In this document: piece by piece, positions 1-7,153 of the stretch | Numbering within the stretch: position 1 is the stretch's first letter | How the letters are laid out: each line of letters opens with the position of its first letter | Assembly (NCBI GenBank): GCA_030691295.1 | Contig: JAUYEQ010000583.1 | Location: forward strand, 1 to 13,660 | Source: Bacteroidota bacterium | GTDB taxonomy: Bacteria > Bacteroidota > Bacteroidia > Bacteroidales > Prolixibacteraceae | Direction of reading: 5' to 3' | DNA: 13,660 nucleotides | Program-made: the position numbers and the translations under genes | The notes under the pieces: model-generated | What the model saw: the letters and a program-made list of their open reading frames with translations, nothing else | Databases searched by the model: none | Told to the model about the DNA's origin: nothing

Positions 1-105
1 TATATTTTTGGAATTGCTACGTTTCAATCTGAATTTGTGATCATTCTGAACATTGACAAAATATTTTCGGAGGAAGAGATTAATTTAATTATTGCTGTTG
101 AATAA
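1..105 (+). CDS. cheW: CheW-like chemotaxis coupling protein, C-terminal end (5' partial)
   Basis: Frame 1 is open from the window edge to a TAA at 103-105 and encodes 34 residues. They read like the last strand and helix of a CheW domain: a G-I-A-T-F run, then an [15 protein letters not shown] segment that matches the usual end of CheW (hydrophobic strand, I-D-K-I-F/L, acidic helix). CheW links chemoreceptors to the histidine kinase CheA. The receptor gene begins 16 bp after the stop, so the two are almost certainly cotranscribed. The start and most of the protein lie outside the window. A CheV or the CheW-like domain at the C-terminus of CheA would look similar over so short a stretch, so the exact member is less certain than the domain. 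Confidence 0.72.
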   Translation, partial: YIFGIATFQSEFVIILNIDKIFSEEEINLIIAVE

Positions 106-121
106 AAACTACTTTAAATAT

Positions 122-1834
122 ATGACTATGAGATTTGTTGACATGAAAATACGTACAAAACTGATGGGAGCCTTTGGTATCCTGATTTTTATCGGTTTTA
201 TTTTAGTTGTGTATTCTGTTGCCACCTTGTTGTTTTTCAAGAAGGATATAAAATCGTTTACCGACGAATTTCTTCCCCAACTCGAACTTTCTTCAAACAT
301 AAGTAACCACACACAAATGGTTGCTTTTAATATGGAAGGTTTTTTTCTGACAGGTAAACCGGAGTATTACAAATCGGCCAAAGTTGAATTGGAAGCCCTG
401 AAGAAAGATATTGGGGATGGCGAACAGTTGCTTCTGGAAGCTTCAAGTCTCCCGAAGTTGGAACAGAAGCTGAGTGAAGCCAGAATTCAGATTCCTCAAT
501 ATGAACAGAATATGCTTCTTTCGTACAAAATAAACCAGGATATTTCAGCTTTAAACGAAAAAATTGAAAAGGTATCGGATAAAAAATCAGTAATTGCTGA
601 GCTTGAAGCCAGAAATGCAAAATTTCAGGAACTAAGAAAAGCGAATGCTGCAATTTCAGAAAAATTAATTCAAAATTCGAATACGCTGCGAAAATCTGCC
701 GTTGCCTACACAACCGAAATAGCAACAAACTTTAACAAAACAATTGCGGCTTCTATTCTTAGCAAAATAATCCTTGCCACAATTTCTTTGTTTTTTGCAA
801 TTTATATTAGTTTTTATATCTCAAGGCTTATCACTGTGCCACTTTTAAAAGGCATCGAATTTGCCCGGAAAATGGCCAAAGGCGATTTGACTGCTGAAAT
901 TGATGTCAACCAAAAAGACGAAATAGGACTACTTGCATACAATCTGCAAATGATGGGAACCCGTATCAGAGACGTGATCAGCTATGTTTCTTCAACTGCC
1001 GATAACCTTGCATCGGCAAGTCTCGAATTGAGTTCAACTTCGCAGTTTGTTTCGCAGGGTGCATCTGAACAGGCATCGGCTGCCGAGGAGGTTTCGGCTG
1101 CTATTGAAGAAATGGCTGCCAACATTCAGCAAAACAAGGAAAATGCAAAACAGACAGAACAGATTGCAGCAAGGGCTGAAACTGATATTCTCACAGGGAG
1201 CGAAAAAGTTACAAGAACAGTGACTGCCATGCGCGACATTGCCGACAGAATTTCAATTATCGGCGATATTGCATTTCAAACAAATATTCTTGCCCTCAAT
1301 GCCGCCGTTGAAGCAGCACGGGCAGGTGAACACGGACGCGGTTTTGGGGTGGTGGCATCTGAAGTTGGCAAGCTGGCCGAACGTAGCAAACTTGCTGCTA
1401 CCGAAATTGACAAGCTTACCAAATCAAGTGTTTTCAATGCCGAAGAAGCCGGAAAAATAATGAATGAAATCGTTCCTGATATTCAGAAAACATCGCGGCT
1501 TATTCATGAAATTGCAGCGGCCAATCTGGAGCAAAGTTCGGGCGCCGATCAGATAAATATGGCCATCCAACAATTGAACATGGTAACACAGCAAAATGCG
1601 GCCACGTCAGAAGAACTGTCAACCAATGCCGTTGAATTGTCGGCTCAGGCAGAACAACTTAAGGAAACCATTTCATTCTTTAAAATAGGAAATTCAGAAG
1701 GTGAAACTTTTCCGAAACAAAAACCTGTAAAACCTCAGCCGCCGAAACGAAATGTTACTCCTGAAAATAAAAAAAAGGTGGTAATCGATCTTGATCTTCC
1801 GGATAGTTCGGACGATGAATTTGAACGCTTCTAA
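122..1834 (+). CDS. Methyl-accepting chemotaxis protein with extracytoplasmic helical domain, HAMP and C-terminal pentapeptide
   Basis: Inner-membrane chemoreceptor of 570 residues from the ATG at 122. Order: short basic N-terminus, membrane helix about 14-39, mostly helical extracytoplasmic domain about 40-208 (four-helix-bundle-like), second membrane helix about 210-235, HAMP about 236-288, then the long cytoplasmic coiled coil. The hairpin tip is unmistakable ([20 protein letters not shown] around 384-403, then [18 protein letters not shown]). One site fits the methylation consensus well ([10 protein letters not shown], Glu322/Glu323). After the signalling domain a Pro/Lys-rich linker leads to an acidic tail ending E-F-E-R-F, which fits the aromatic pentapeptide that binds CheR/CheB. 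I chose the ATG at 122 because it leaves a 16-bp gap after cheW. An in-frame TTG at 92 would overlap cheW, and ATGs at 128 and 143 are also possible. The ligand cannot be told. Confidence 0.93.
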   Translation: MTMRFVDMKIRTKLMGAFGILIFIGFILVVYSVATLLFFKKDIKSFTDEFLPQLELSSNISNHTQMVAFNMEGFFLTGKPEYYKSAKVELEALKKDIGDGEQLLLEASSLPKLEQKLSEARIQIPQYEQNMLLSYKINQDISALNEKIEKVSDKKSVIAELEARNAKFQELRKANAAISEKLIQNSNTLRKSAVAYTTEIATNFNKTIAASILSKIILATISLFFAIYISFYISRLITVPLLKGIEFARKMAKGDLTAEIDVNQKDEIGLLAYNLQMMGTRIRDVISYVSSTADNLASASLELSSTSQFVSQGASEQASAAEEVSAAIEEMAANIQQNKENAKQTEQIAARAETDILTGSEKVTRTVTAMRDIADRISIIGDIAFQTNILALNAAVEAARAGEHGRGFGVVASEVGKLAERSKLAATEIDKLTKSSVFNAEEAGKIMNEIVPDIQKTSRLIHEIAAANLEQSSGADQINMAIQQLNMVTQQNAATSEELSTNAVELSAQAEQLKETISFFKIGNSEGETFPKQKPVKPQPPKRNVTPENKKKVVIDLDLPDSSDDEFERF

Positions 1835-1843
1835 ACTTTAAAG

Positions 1844-2698
1844 GTGAAATCGGAAATTATTCAAATTACGGATGACTTGTTCCTGAAACTGGGGAAAATG
1901 CTCACGGAAAGGTATGGGATAAAAATGTCCGCCGAGAAGAAGATCATGTTTCAGAGTCGGTTACAAAAACGCTTGCGCGAACTTAATATGATTTCATTCG
2001 ATGAATATGCCATCAGATTATTGGATTCAAATCTAGGAACGGAAGAATTTTCGGTTTTGGCCGATTTTATTTCTACCAACAAAACAGAATTTTTCAGGGA
2101 AAGTGCGCATTTCGATTTTCTGACAGATATAGTACTTCCTCAATTTCAGAAACAAATGCCAAATTACAGAATTTCGCAAATGAAGATCTGGAGTGCGGGC
2201 TGTTCAAGCGGTCAGGAGGCATATTCAGTGGCAATCACGATCGAAGAATTCATTCGCACTTCAGGCTGTAATTTGAGCTATTTTATTACTGCAACCGATA
2301 TCTCGACCCGGATGCTTAAAGCGGCCAAAGAAGCCATTTATCCGATGGCACAGGTTGATGAAATTTCAATGGAGTTGAAACGAAAATATTTTCTGAAAAG
2401 CAAAAGTTCAAATGATCAAAAAGTTCGGCTTGTAAAAGAAATTCGCAATAAGGTTCGGTTCGGCTACTTAAATTTAATGGACGATTTGTATGAGCTTAAA
2501 GATGATTTCAATGTTGTTTTTCTGCGGAATACATTGATTTATTTTGAACAGGCTGTGCAAATTGAAATATTGACAAAAGTGCTGGACAGGTTGGTTGACG
2601 GTGGTTTTCTATTTATTGGGCATTCCGAATCGCTTATTAATATGAACCTGCCAATCAGGTCGATTGCTCCGAGTGTATATGTTAAAAAAAATAATTAG
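1844..2698 (+). CDS. cheR: CheR chemoreceptor glutamate methyltransferase
   Basis: S-adenosylmethionine-dependent methyltransferase that methylates glutamates on chemoreceptors during adaptation. 284 residues, the usual CheR length. The N-terminal helical domain is followed by the typical STNKTEFFRE motif (about 78-87), the SAM-binding loop W-S-A-G-C-S-S-G-Q-E (about 115-124), A-T-D-I-S, the late V-F-L-R-N-T-L-I-Y-F motif and G-H-S-E-S-L. The usual Cys of F-C-R-N is Leu here. The start is GTG, 9 bp after the receptor stop. The next in-frame ATG (codon 19) would remove conserved N-terminal helix, so GTG is preferred. The beta-subdomain loop that in enteric CheR binds the receptor pentapeptide seems to have the enteric length, by alignment from memory, but lacks its glycines. 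The receptor immediately upstream ends in a matching pentapeptide. Confidence 0.95.
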   Translation: MKSEIIQITDDLFLKLGKMLTERYGIKMSAEKKIMFQSRLQKRLRELNMISFDEYAIRLLDSNLGTEEFSVLADFISTNKTEFFRESAHFDFLTDIVLPQFQKQMPNYRISQMKIWSAGCSSGQEAYSVAITIEEFIRTSGCNLSYFITATDISTRMLKAAKEAIYPMAQVDEISMELKRKYFLKSKSSNDQKVRLVKEIRNKVRFGYLNLMDDLYELKDDFNVVFLRNTLIYFEQAVQIEILTKVLDRLVDGGFLFIGHSESLINMNLPIRSIAPSVYVKKNN

Positions 2699-2701
2699 GC
2701 T

Positions 2702-3589
2702 ATGAATTATTCCGGAAATAAAAGTGAAAATGAGATGGAAAATTGCCGAAAGCAGCTTTTACAACTTCAATCTGAAAATGATGAATTACTCAGGAATCTT
2801 CATAAAGTCAACGAAAAACTTCGGGATTCAGAGCGATTCAAAGGTCATTTTATCAGCAATATTACCAATGAAATCGTCAACCCGTTTGCAAGTGTTCTTG
2901 CTTTGGCCGGAAACATTCAGCAACTGAACGAAGGTCAAATGGGCACCGCCCACCGTATGGCTGAACTAATTTTCGACGAAGCTTTTCACCTCGATTTTCA
3001 GTTGAAAAATATTTTTGCGGCTGCTGGCAACGAAGCTGGTATGGATGAAATTAAATTGTCAGGTTTCAGTATAAAGGATTTAAGCGACCACCTGAACCAA
3101 TATTTCAGCAAGCAGTTGAAGAGAAAGAGAATCAGGCTGTTGACAAGTTTTATAAATGAATCAGAACCAGACGAATCGCTCATGTTTTTATCAGACAGGG
3201 AAAAACTGGATTTGATACTTAAAAACCTGATCAGCAATTCAATAAAATTCAGTCACGACGACTCAACCATTGAGATTGTGTTCATTTTTAGTAACGGGAT
3301 TCTATCGGTGGAGGTTTCTGATCATGGGAAAGGTATCGTGCCTGATAACCAGAAGATTATATTTGATCGTTTCAAACAATTGGATGAAAAGATCAATTCC
3401 ATAAATACAGGTCATGGGTTGGGTTTATCAATCGTTTTGGCTTATGCCAATTTGTTGGGCGGAACAGTGAACATCAATGATAATTTTGACGGGGGCATAA
3501 GGATAACTGTTTCTATTCCTGAAAGCGCCGAAACAAATGACTGGGATGATCTGGAAGGGTTTATTCTTGATTCGGAAACGAGCTACTAA
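2702..3589 (+). CDS. Histidine-kinase-like protein lacking the H-box histidine (putative pseudokinase)
   Basis: Soluble 295-residue protein with an N-terminal coiled coil (about 10-45), a HisKA-like dimerisation segment (about 46-105) and a HATPase_c domain (about 160-275). The ATP-binding boxes look intact: N-box L-I-L-K-N-L-I-S-N-S (Asn175, Asn179), G1 box S-D-H-G-K-G-I (Asp207), F-box I-F-D-R-F, and G2 box G-H-G-L-G-L-S-I (237-244). The H-box reads F-I-S-N-I-T-N-E-I-V-N-P: the phosphoacceptor His is Asn56 (AAT at 2867-2869), while the following Glu and the Pro are kept. So ATP binding is likely but normal autophosphorylation is not. There is no membrane or input domain. It sits 3 bp after cheR and its stop overlaps the cheD start by one base, so it is embedded in the adaptation operon. 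Its role is unknown; a scaffold, regulator or trans-acting partner kinase is inference. Confidence 0.85.
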   Translation: MNYSGNKSENEMENCRKQLLQLQSENDELLRNLHKVNEKLRDSERFKGHFISNITNEIVNPFASVLALAGNIQQLNEGQMGTAHRMAELIFDEAFHLDFQLKNIFAAAGNEAGMDEIKLSGFSIKDLSDHLNQYFSKQLKRKRIRLLTSFINESEPDESLMFLSDREKLDLILKNLISNSIKFSHDDSTIEIVFIFSNGILSVEVSDHGKGIVPDNQKIIFDRFKQLDEKINSINTGHGLGLSIVLAYANLLGGTVNINDNFDGGIRITVSIPESAETNDWDDLEGFILDSETSY

Positions 3590-4077
3590 TGAGCAACGTC
3601 CGTCAAATGAAACATTTTCTTCATCCTTCAACGATATGGATAAGCAAAGAGCAGCAATGGGTAACAACCATTCTCGGTTCGTGTGTATCGGTATGTTTGT
3701 TCGACAAGAAAAAATGCATTGGCGGGATCAACCATTTTATGCTTCCCTATTGGAATGGCGAAGGACTGGAATCACCGAGATACGGAAATGTGGCAATTGC
3801 CCAGTTATTACAAAAAATGCTTGACTTTGGCGTAAAAAAAGAAGACATTGTATGTAAAATTTTTGGCGGGGCTGAATTACTTACTGAACAAGTATCCGTT
3901 TTTAATGTTGGGCGTAGAAATATCGAATTGGCACATAAGTTTATTTCAGAATTGGGGATTCCGGTGACCAGTTCGAGTACAGGAGGAAAACTGGGCCGGA
4001 AAATTCTTTTTAATACCGGAACCGGTGAGGTGCTGCAAAAGTACCTGGTTAAAAACAATCAAAATGAAGCCAAATGA
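3589..4077 (+). CDS. cheD: CheD chemoreceptor glutamine deamidase
   Basis: 162 residues, normal CheD length. CheD deamidates glutamines on chemoreceptors and, in some bacteria, binds the CheC phosphatase. The catalytic features described for Thermotoga CheD (Thr21, Cys27, His44) are present with the same spacing: Thr26, Cys32 in T-I-L-G-S-C-V-S-V, and His49 in G-G-I-N-H-F. Also typical are the F-G-G-A-E-L region, N-V-G-R-R-N-I and the final G-T-G-E-V-L. The ATG shares its first base with the TAA of the preceding kinase-like gene, and the 3' end overlaps cheB by the four bases ATGA, so translational coupling with both neighbours is likely. No CheC gene is in the window. Confidence 0.95.
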   Translation: MSNVRQMKHFLHPSTIWISKEQQWVTTILGSCVSVCLFDKKKCIGGINHFMLPYWNGEGLESPRYGNVAIAQLLQKMLDFGVKKEDIVCKIFGGAELLTEQVSVFNVGRRNIELAHKFISELGIPVTSSSTGGKLGRKILFNTGTGEVLQKYLVKNNQNEAK

Positions 4078-5135
4078 GCAGGAAGATTAAAGTATTGGTG
4101 GTAGATGATTCGGCTACAATGCGAATAACATTGACACAGATTTTGAATCAGGATCCGGAAATTGATGTAATATCAAGTGCGTCTGATCCATATGAAGCAG
4201 TGAAGAAAATTGCTGAAAACCTTCCTGATGTAATTACCCTTGATATTGAAATGCCCCGCATGGACGGGCTAACTTTTCTCTCGAAATTAATGAAACAGCA
4301 TCCAATTCCGGTGGTCGTTATTTCATCCAACGCCGGCGAAGGTTCAGAAAAAGGAATTCGCGCACTTAAACTTGGTGCCCGCGAGATAATTACCAAACCT
4401 AAACTTTCTACTCCGGAACAAATGGAGGAATACAGTATCCGTATTGTTGATGCAGTGAAGGCAGCCTCCATGACTGAAAGTGTCAGGCTTAAACCTTCAA
4501 AGGAATCTTTAAGTGATACTGTTCATAGTAATATAAATACAGCGACATTTACCCCTGCTTCCAATCTGCCTTCAGAGAAGTTTATTTTAATTGGCGCTTC
4601 TACCGGAGGAACCGAGGTTATATCGAAAATTCTGAAAAATATCAGAACCGATTTGCCTGGAATTTTGATCGTTCAGCATATGCCCGGAGAATTTACCGGA
4701 GCCTTCGCCAAGCGATTAAATCAGGAGTGCAAACTCAATGTGAAGGAAGCTGAAAAGGGCGATATCGTGCAACAGGGCAGCGTATATATTGCAAATGGGT
4801 TCAATCATTTACTTTTGGTAAAAGAGAATGGGCAGCACAAATGCAAGCTGGAGATGGGACCATTGGTCAACAGACATCGTCCATCAGTTGAAGTTTTGTT
4901 TCATTCGGCAATCAATTTTCCAGCGAAAAATATTGTTGCCATCATACTCACAGGAATGGGTTCAGATGGTGCAAAAGGTTTGCTCGAACTGCATGATGCC
5001 GGGGCTATGACCATTGCCCAGGATGAAAAATCAGCAGTCATTTTTGGAATGCCAAAAGAAGCGATCAGGTTAAATGCCGCAAAAAAGATCCTAAATCCGG
5101 AAGAGATAATTAACTGGTTAAATACAGCTTTTTAG
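4074..5135 (+). CDS. cheB: CheB protein-glutamate methylesterase / response regulator
   Basis: 353 residues, full length. The N-terminal receiver domain (about 5-125) has Asp11/Asp12, phosphoacceptor Asp57 in L-D-I-E-M-P, Ser84 and Lys108 in T-K-P. A linker of roughly 40 residues follows, then the C-terminal methylesterase (about 168-350) with catalytic Ser176 in G-A-S-T-G-G-T, His202 in V-Q-H-M-P and Asp298 in G-M-G-S-D-G-A. It removes methyl groups added by CheR and is normally activated by phosphorylation from CheA. The ATG lies inside the cheD stop (ATGA overlap), and the next gene follows after 3 bp. The kinase that phosphorylates it is presumably CheA, which would be encoded outside this window. 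Confidence 0.97.
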   Translation: MSRKIKVLVVDDSATMRITLTQILNQDPEIDVISSASDPYEAVKKIAENLPDVITLDIEMPRMDGLTFLSKLMKQHPIPVVVISSNAGEGSEKGIRALKLGAREIITKPKLSTPEQMEEYSIRIVDAVKAASMTESVRLKPSKESLSDTVHSNINTATFTPASNLPSEKFILIGASTGGTEVISKILKNIRTDLPGILIVQHMPGEFTGAFAKRLNQECKLNVKEAEKGDIVQQGSVYIANGFNHLLLVKENGQHKCKLEMGPLVNRHRPSVEVLFHSAINFPAKNIVAIILTGMGSDGAKGLLELHDAGAMTIAQDEKSAVIFGMPKEAIRLNAAKKILNPEEIINWLNTAF

Positions 5136-5138
5136 GTC

Positions 5139-6722
5139 ATGAAAGAAAATACACAACCTTCGAAAATACTGATTGTTGACGATGTTCAACTAAACCTTGA
5201 TCTGATGAAGGATATATTATCAGATCAGGGTTATTTGATTGCTACCGCCATAAATGGCAAATCGGCCATTGCAAAAGCAAAAGCACATAAATTCGATTTG
5301 ATTTTACTCGATATTGTTTTGCCTGATATTGATGGATTTGAAGTTTGTTCTCACCTTAAAGCCAATCCTCAGACACACGATATTCCCATAATTTTCTTAA
5401 CCGCAAAAAAGGAAAAAGACAGCATCACCAAAGGGTTTCACCTTGGTGCAGTCGATTATATTCCAAAACCGTTCAGTAAAGAAGAACTTCTGGCAAGGGT
5501 AAACTTGCATCTTACCCTTCGCAAAACACAGGATGAGCTCATCCATTCAAAAGAATTGGCCGAAGCGGCTGCGAAAGCAAAAGCAATTTTTTTGGCCAAT
5601 ATGTCGCACGAAATCCGCACTCCAATGAACGGAATTGTTGGCATGGTAGATATATTGAAAAGAACCAACCTCACCAAGGAACAACTTGAATATTTGGATG
5701 TTATAGAAATATCCGGCGCCAATCTGTTGATAATTATTAACGATGTTCTCGATTTTTCCAAAATTGAAGCCGGGCAGATCACGTTCGAAAGTATCCGCTT
5801 CAATTTGAGCAATGAAGTGGGCGAAGTCATTAAATTGCTTAGATACAAAGCCGATCAAAAAGGACTGGAATTCTGCTATTCGCTGGCTCCTGAAGTTCCT
5901 GAAATGTTGGTTGGTGATCCGCTGCGTTTAAAGCAGGTATTAATCAATCTGTGCAATAATTCAATCAAATTTACCACAGCCGGATATGTGAAAATCAATG
6001 TCGAAACGATCCGGATCAATGAAGATAAAGTTGTTCTGAAATTTGAAGTTCAGGATACCGGAATTGGGATTTCACCTGAAAATCAATCTAAATTGTTTAA
6101 ATCATTCTCCCAGGCCGAAGTATCAACAACCCGAAAATTCGGAGGAACCGGCCTTGGACTTGCCATTTCAAAAAACCTGGTTCAACTCATGAATGGAAAT
6201 ATTGGAATAAAAAGCGAGGAAGGAAACGGAGCTGTTTTTTATTTTGATTGTGAATTTGGCATATCGAAGCAAAGTATAATTGTTCCTGATGAGAAGAAAT
6301 TAAAACCATCAAAAATAAGTGTTAAAAAACTTAAAATTCTTTTGGCAGAAGACAATGTTATTAACCAAAAAGTCGCTACCTTAAATCTGGTGAAAATGGG
6401 TCACTATGTAAGTGTGGCGGCTGATGGATTTCAGACTGTCGAAATGTTTAAAAATGAGGCATTTGATGCAATATTGATGGACATTCAAATGCCCGGAATG
6501 GATGGAGTGGAGGCAACAACAATCATTCGTGAATGGGAAGAAAACAACAATGTTGTGAACCGGATTCCAATTATTGCGATGACGGCCAATACACTTCAAA
6601 GCGATAAAGCGATTTTTATGTCGGTAGGAATGGATGATTATTTAGGAAAACCTTTTAATAATGATGATTTAGTTCGTGTGATTGAACGTATTAGTCAACA
6701 ATTGGAGCGTAGAAATATTTAA
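5139..6722 (+). CDS. Soluble hybrid sensor histidine kinase (REC-HisKA-HATPase-REC)
   Basis: 527 residues, no membrane segment or signal peptide. First receiver about 8-125 (Asp14/15, Asp58, Thr88, Lys110), short coiled-coil linker, HisKA about 148-213 with an intact H-box F-L-A-N-M-S-H-E-I-R-T-P (His157), HATPase_c about 257-375 (N-box with Asn270/Asn274, G1 D-T-G-I-G-I at 306-311, G2 G-G-T-G-L-G-L-A-I at 335-343), and a second receiver about 397-520 (Glu404/Asp405, Asp448, Thr482, Lys504). The leading receiver probably makes kinase activity respond to an upstream phosphodonor such as CheA, and the trailing receiver would take phosphate from His157. There is no HPt domain. It follows cheB by 3 bp and precedes a single-domain receiver, suggesting a relay branching from the chemosensory core. 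The output is not identifiable. Confidence 0.93.
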   Translation: MKENTQPSKILIVDDVQLNLDLMKDILSDQGYLIATAINGKSAIAKAKAHKFDLILLDIVLPDIDGFEVCSHLKANPQTHDIPIIFLTAKKEKDSITKGFHLGAVDYIPKPFSKEELLARVNLHLTLRKTQDELIHSKELAEAAAKAKAIFLANMSHEIRTPMNGIVGMVDILKRTNLTKEQLEYLDVIEISGANLLIIINDVLDFSKIEAGQITFESIRFNLSNEVGEVIKLLRYKADQKGLEFCYSLAPEVPEMLVGDPLRLKQVLINLCNNSIKFTTAGYVKINVETIRINEDKVVLKFEVQDTGIGISPENQSKLFKSFSQAEVSTTRKFGGTGLGLAISKNLVQLMNGNIGIKSEEGNGAVFYFDCEFGISKQSIIVPDEKKLKPSKISVKKLKILLAEDNVINQKVATLNLVKMGHYVSVAADGFQTVEMFKNEAFDAILMDIQMPGMDGVEATTIIREWEENNNVVNRIPIIAMTANTLQSDKAIFMSVGMDDYLGKPFNNDDLVRVIERISQQLERRNI

Positions 6723-6748
6723 AAAATAACCAAATTCAAACTAACCAA

Positions 6749-7153
6749 ATGGATTATAATGACAACAGTTATTTGTGGGAAGGGAAAACAGTTTTGATCG
6801 TTGAAGACAACGAAACAAGTAATATCTATTTTGAGGCCGCCCTCCGGAAAACAAAATCTCAACTCATATGGGCAAAAAATGGCCTTGAAGCAGTTGAAAT
6901 TGTTAGAAATAACCACATCGATTTGGTTTTAATGGACATTAATATGCCTAAAATGGATGGAATTGAAGCCACCCGGATTATTAAAACCGAATTCCCATCT
7001 ATCATTATTGTTGTTCAAACTGCGTTTATCCTTTCAGGTGAAGAAAAGTTATGTATGGAAGCCGGATGCGATGAATTTATCACAAAGCCTATTCGGCTGA
7101 AGTACCTTCTCGATACCATTAATCATTATCTGGCCGCAGTTAAAGAGAAATAA
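6749..7153 (+). CDS. Single-domain response regulator (REC only, CheY-like)
   Basis: 134 residues containing one receiver domain (about 14-130) and no output domain. Key residues are present: acidic pair Glu19/Asp20, phosphoacceptor Asp63 in L-M-D-I-N-M-P-K-M-D-G, Thr91 in Q-T-A-F and Lys113 in T-K-P. The start W-E-G-K-T-V-L-I-V-E-D-N-E-T-S-N resembles the C-terminal receivers of Bacteroidota hybrid kinases more than classical CheY. It lies 26 bp after the hybrid kinase and is the last gene of the operon. It could be the phosphate acceptor of that kinase, a CheY-type effector, or a phosphate sink. Its last 28 bp overlap the 3' end of the opposite-strand ATP-grasp gene. Confidence 0.92.
   Translation: MDYNDNSYLWEGKTVLIVEDNETSNIYFEAALRKTKSQLIWAKNGLEAVEIVRNNHIDLVLMDINMPKMDGIEATRIIKTEFPSIIIVVQTAFILSGEEKLCMEAGCDEFITKPIRLKYLLDTINHYLAAVKEK

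Noticed and set aside
92..121. TTG start giving a receptor ten residues longer
   Set aside because: It would overlap the cheW end by 14 bp and use a weak start codon; the ATG at 122 leaves a normal gap and keeps all domains.
327..728. 133-aa open frame on the minus strand inside the chemoreceptor gene
   Set aside because: It lies wholly opposite a well-supported receptor gene, has no recognisable motif and is a frame shadow.
5456..5858. Two overlapping minus-strand frames of 130 and 103 aa inside the hybrid kinase
   Set aside because: Both fall opposite the receiver-kinase junction of an intact gene and resemble no known protein.
6723..6748. Separate promoter for the single-domain response regulator
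   Set aside because: The 26-bp spacer is A-rich and contains no TAnnTTTG or TTTG element; cotranscription with the hybrid kinase is simpler.
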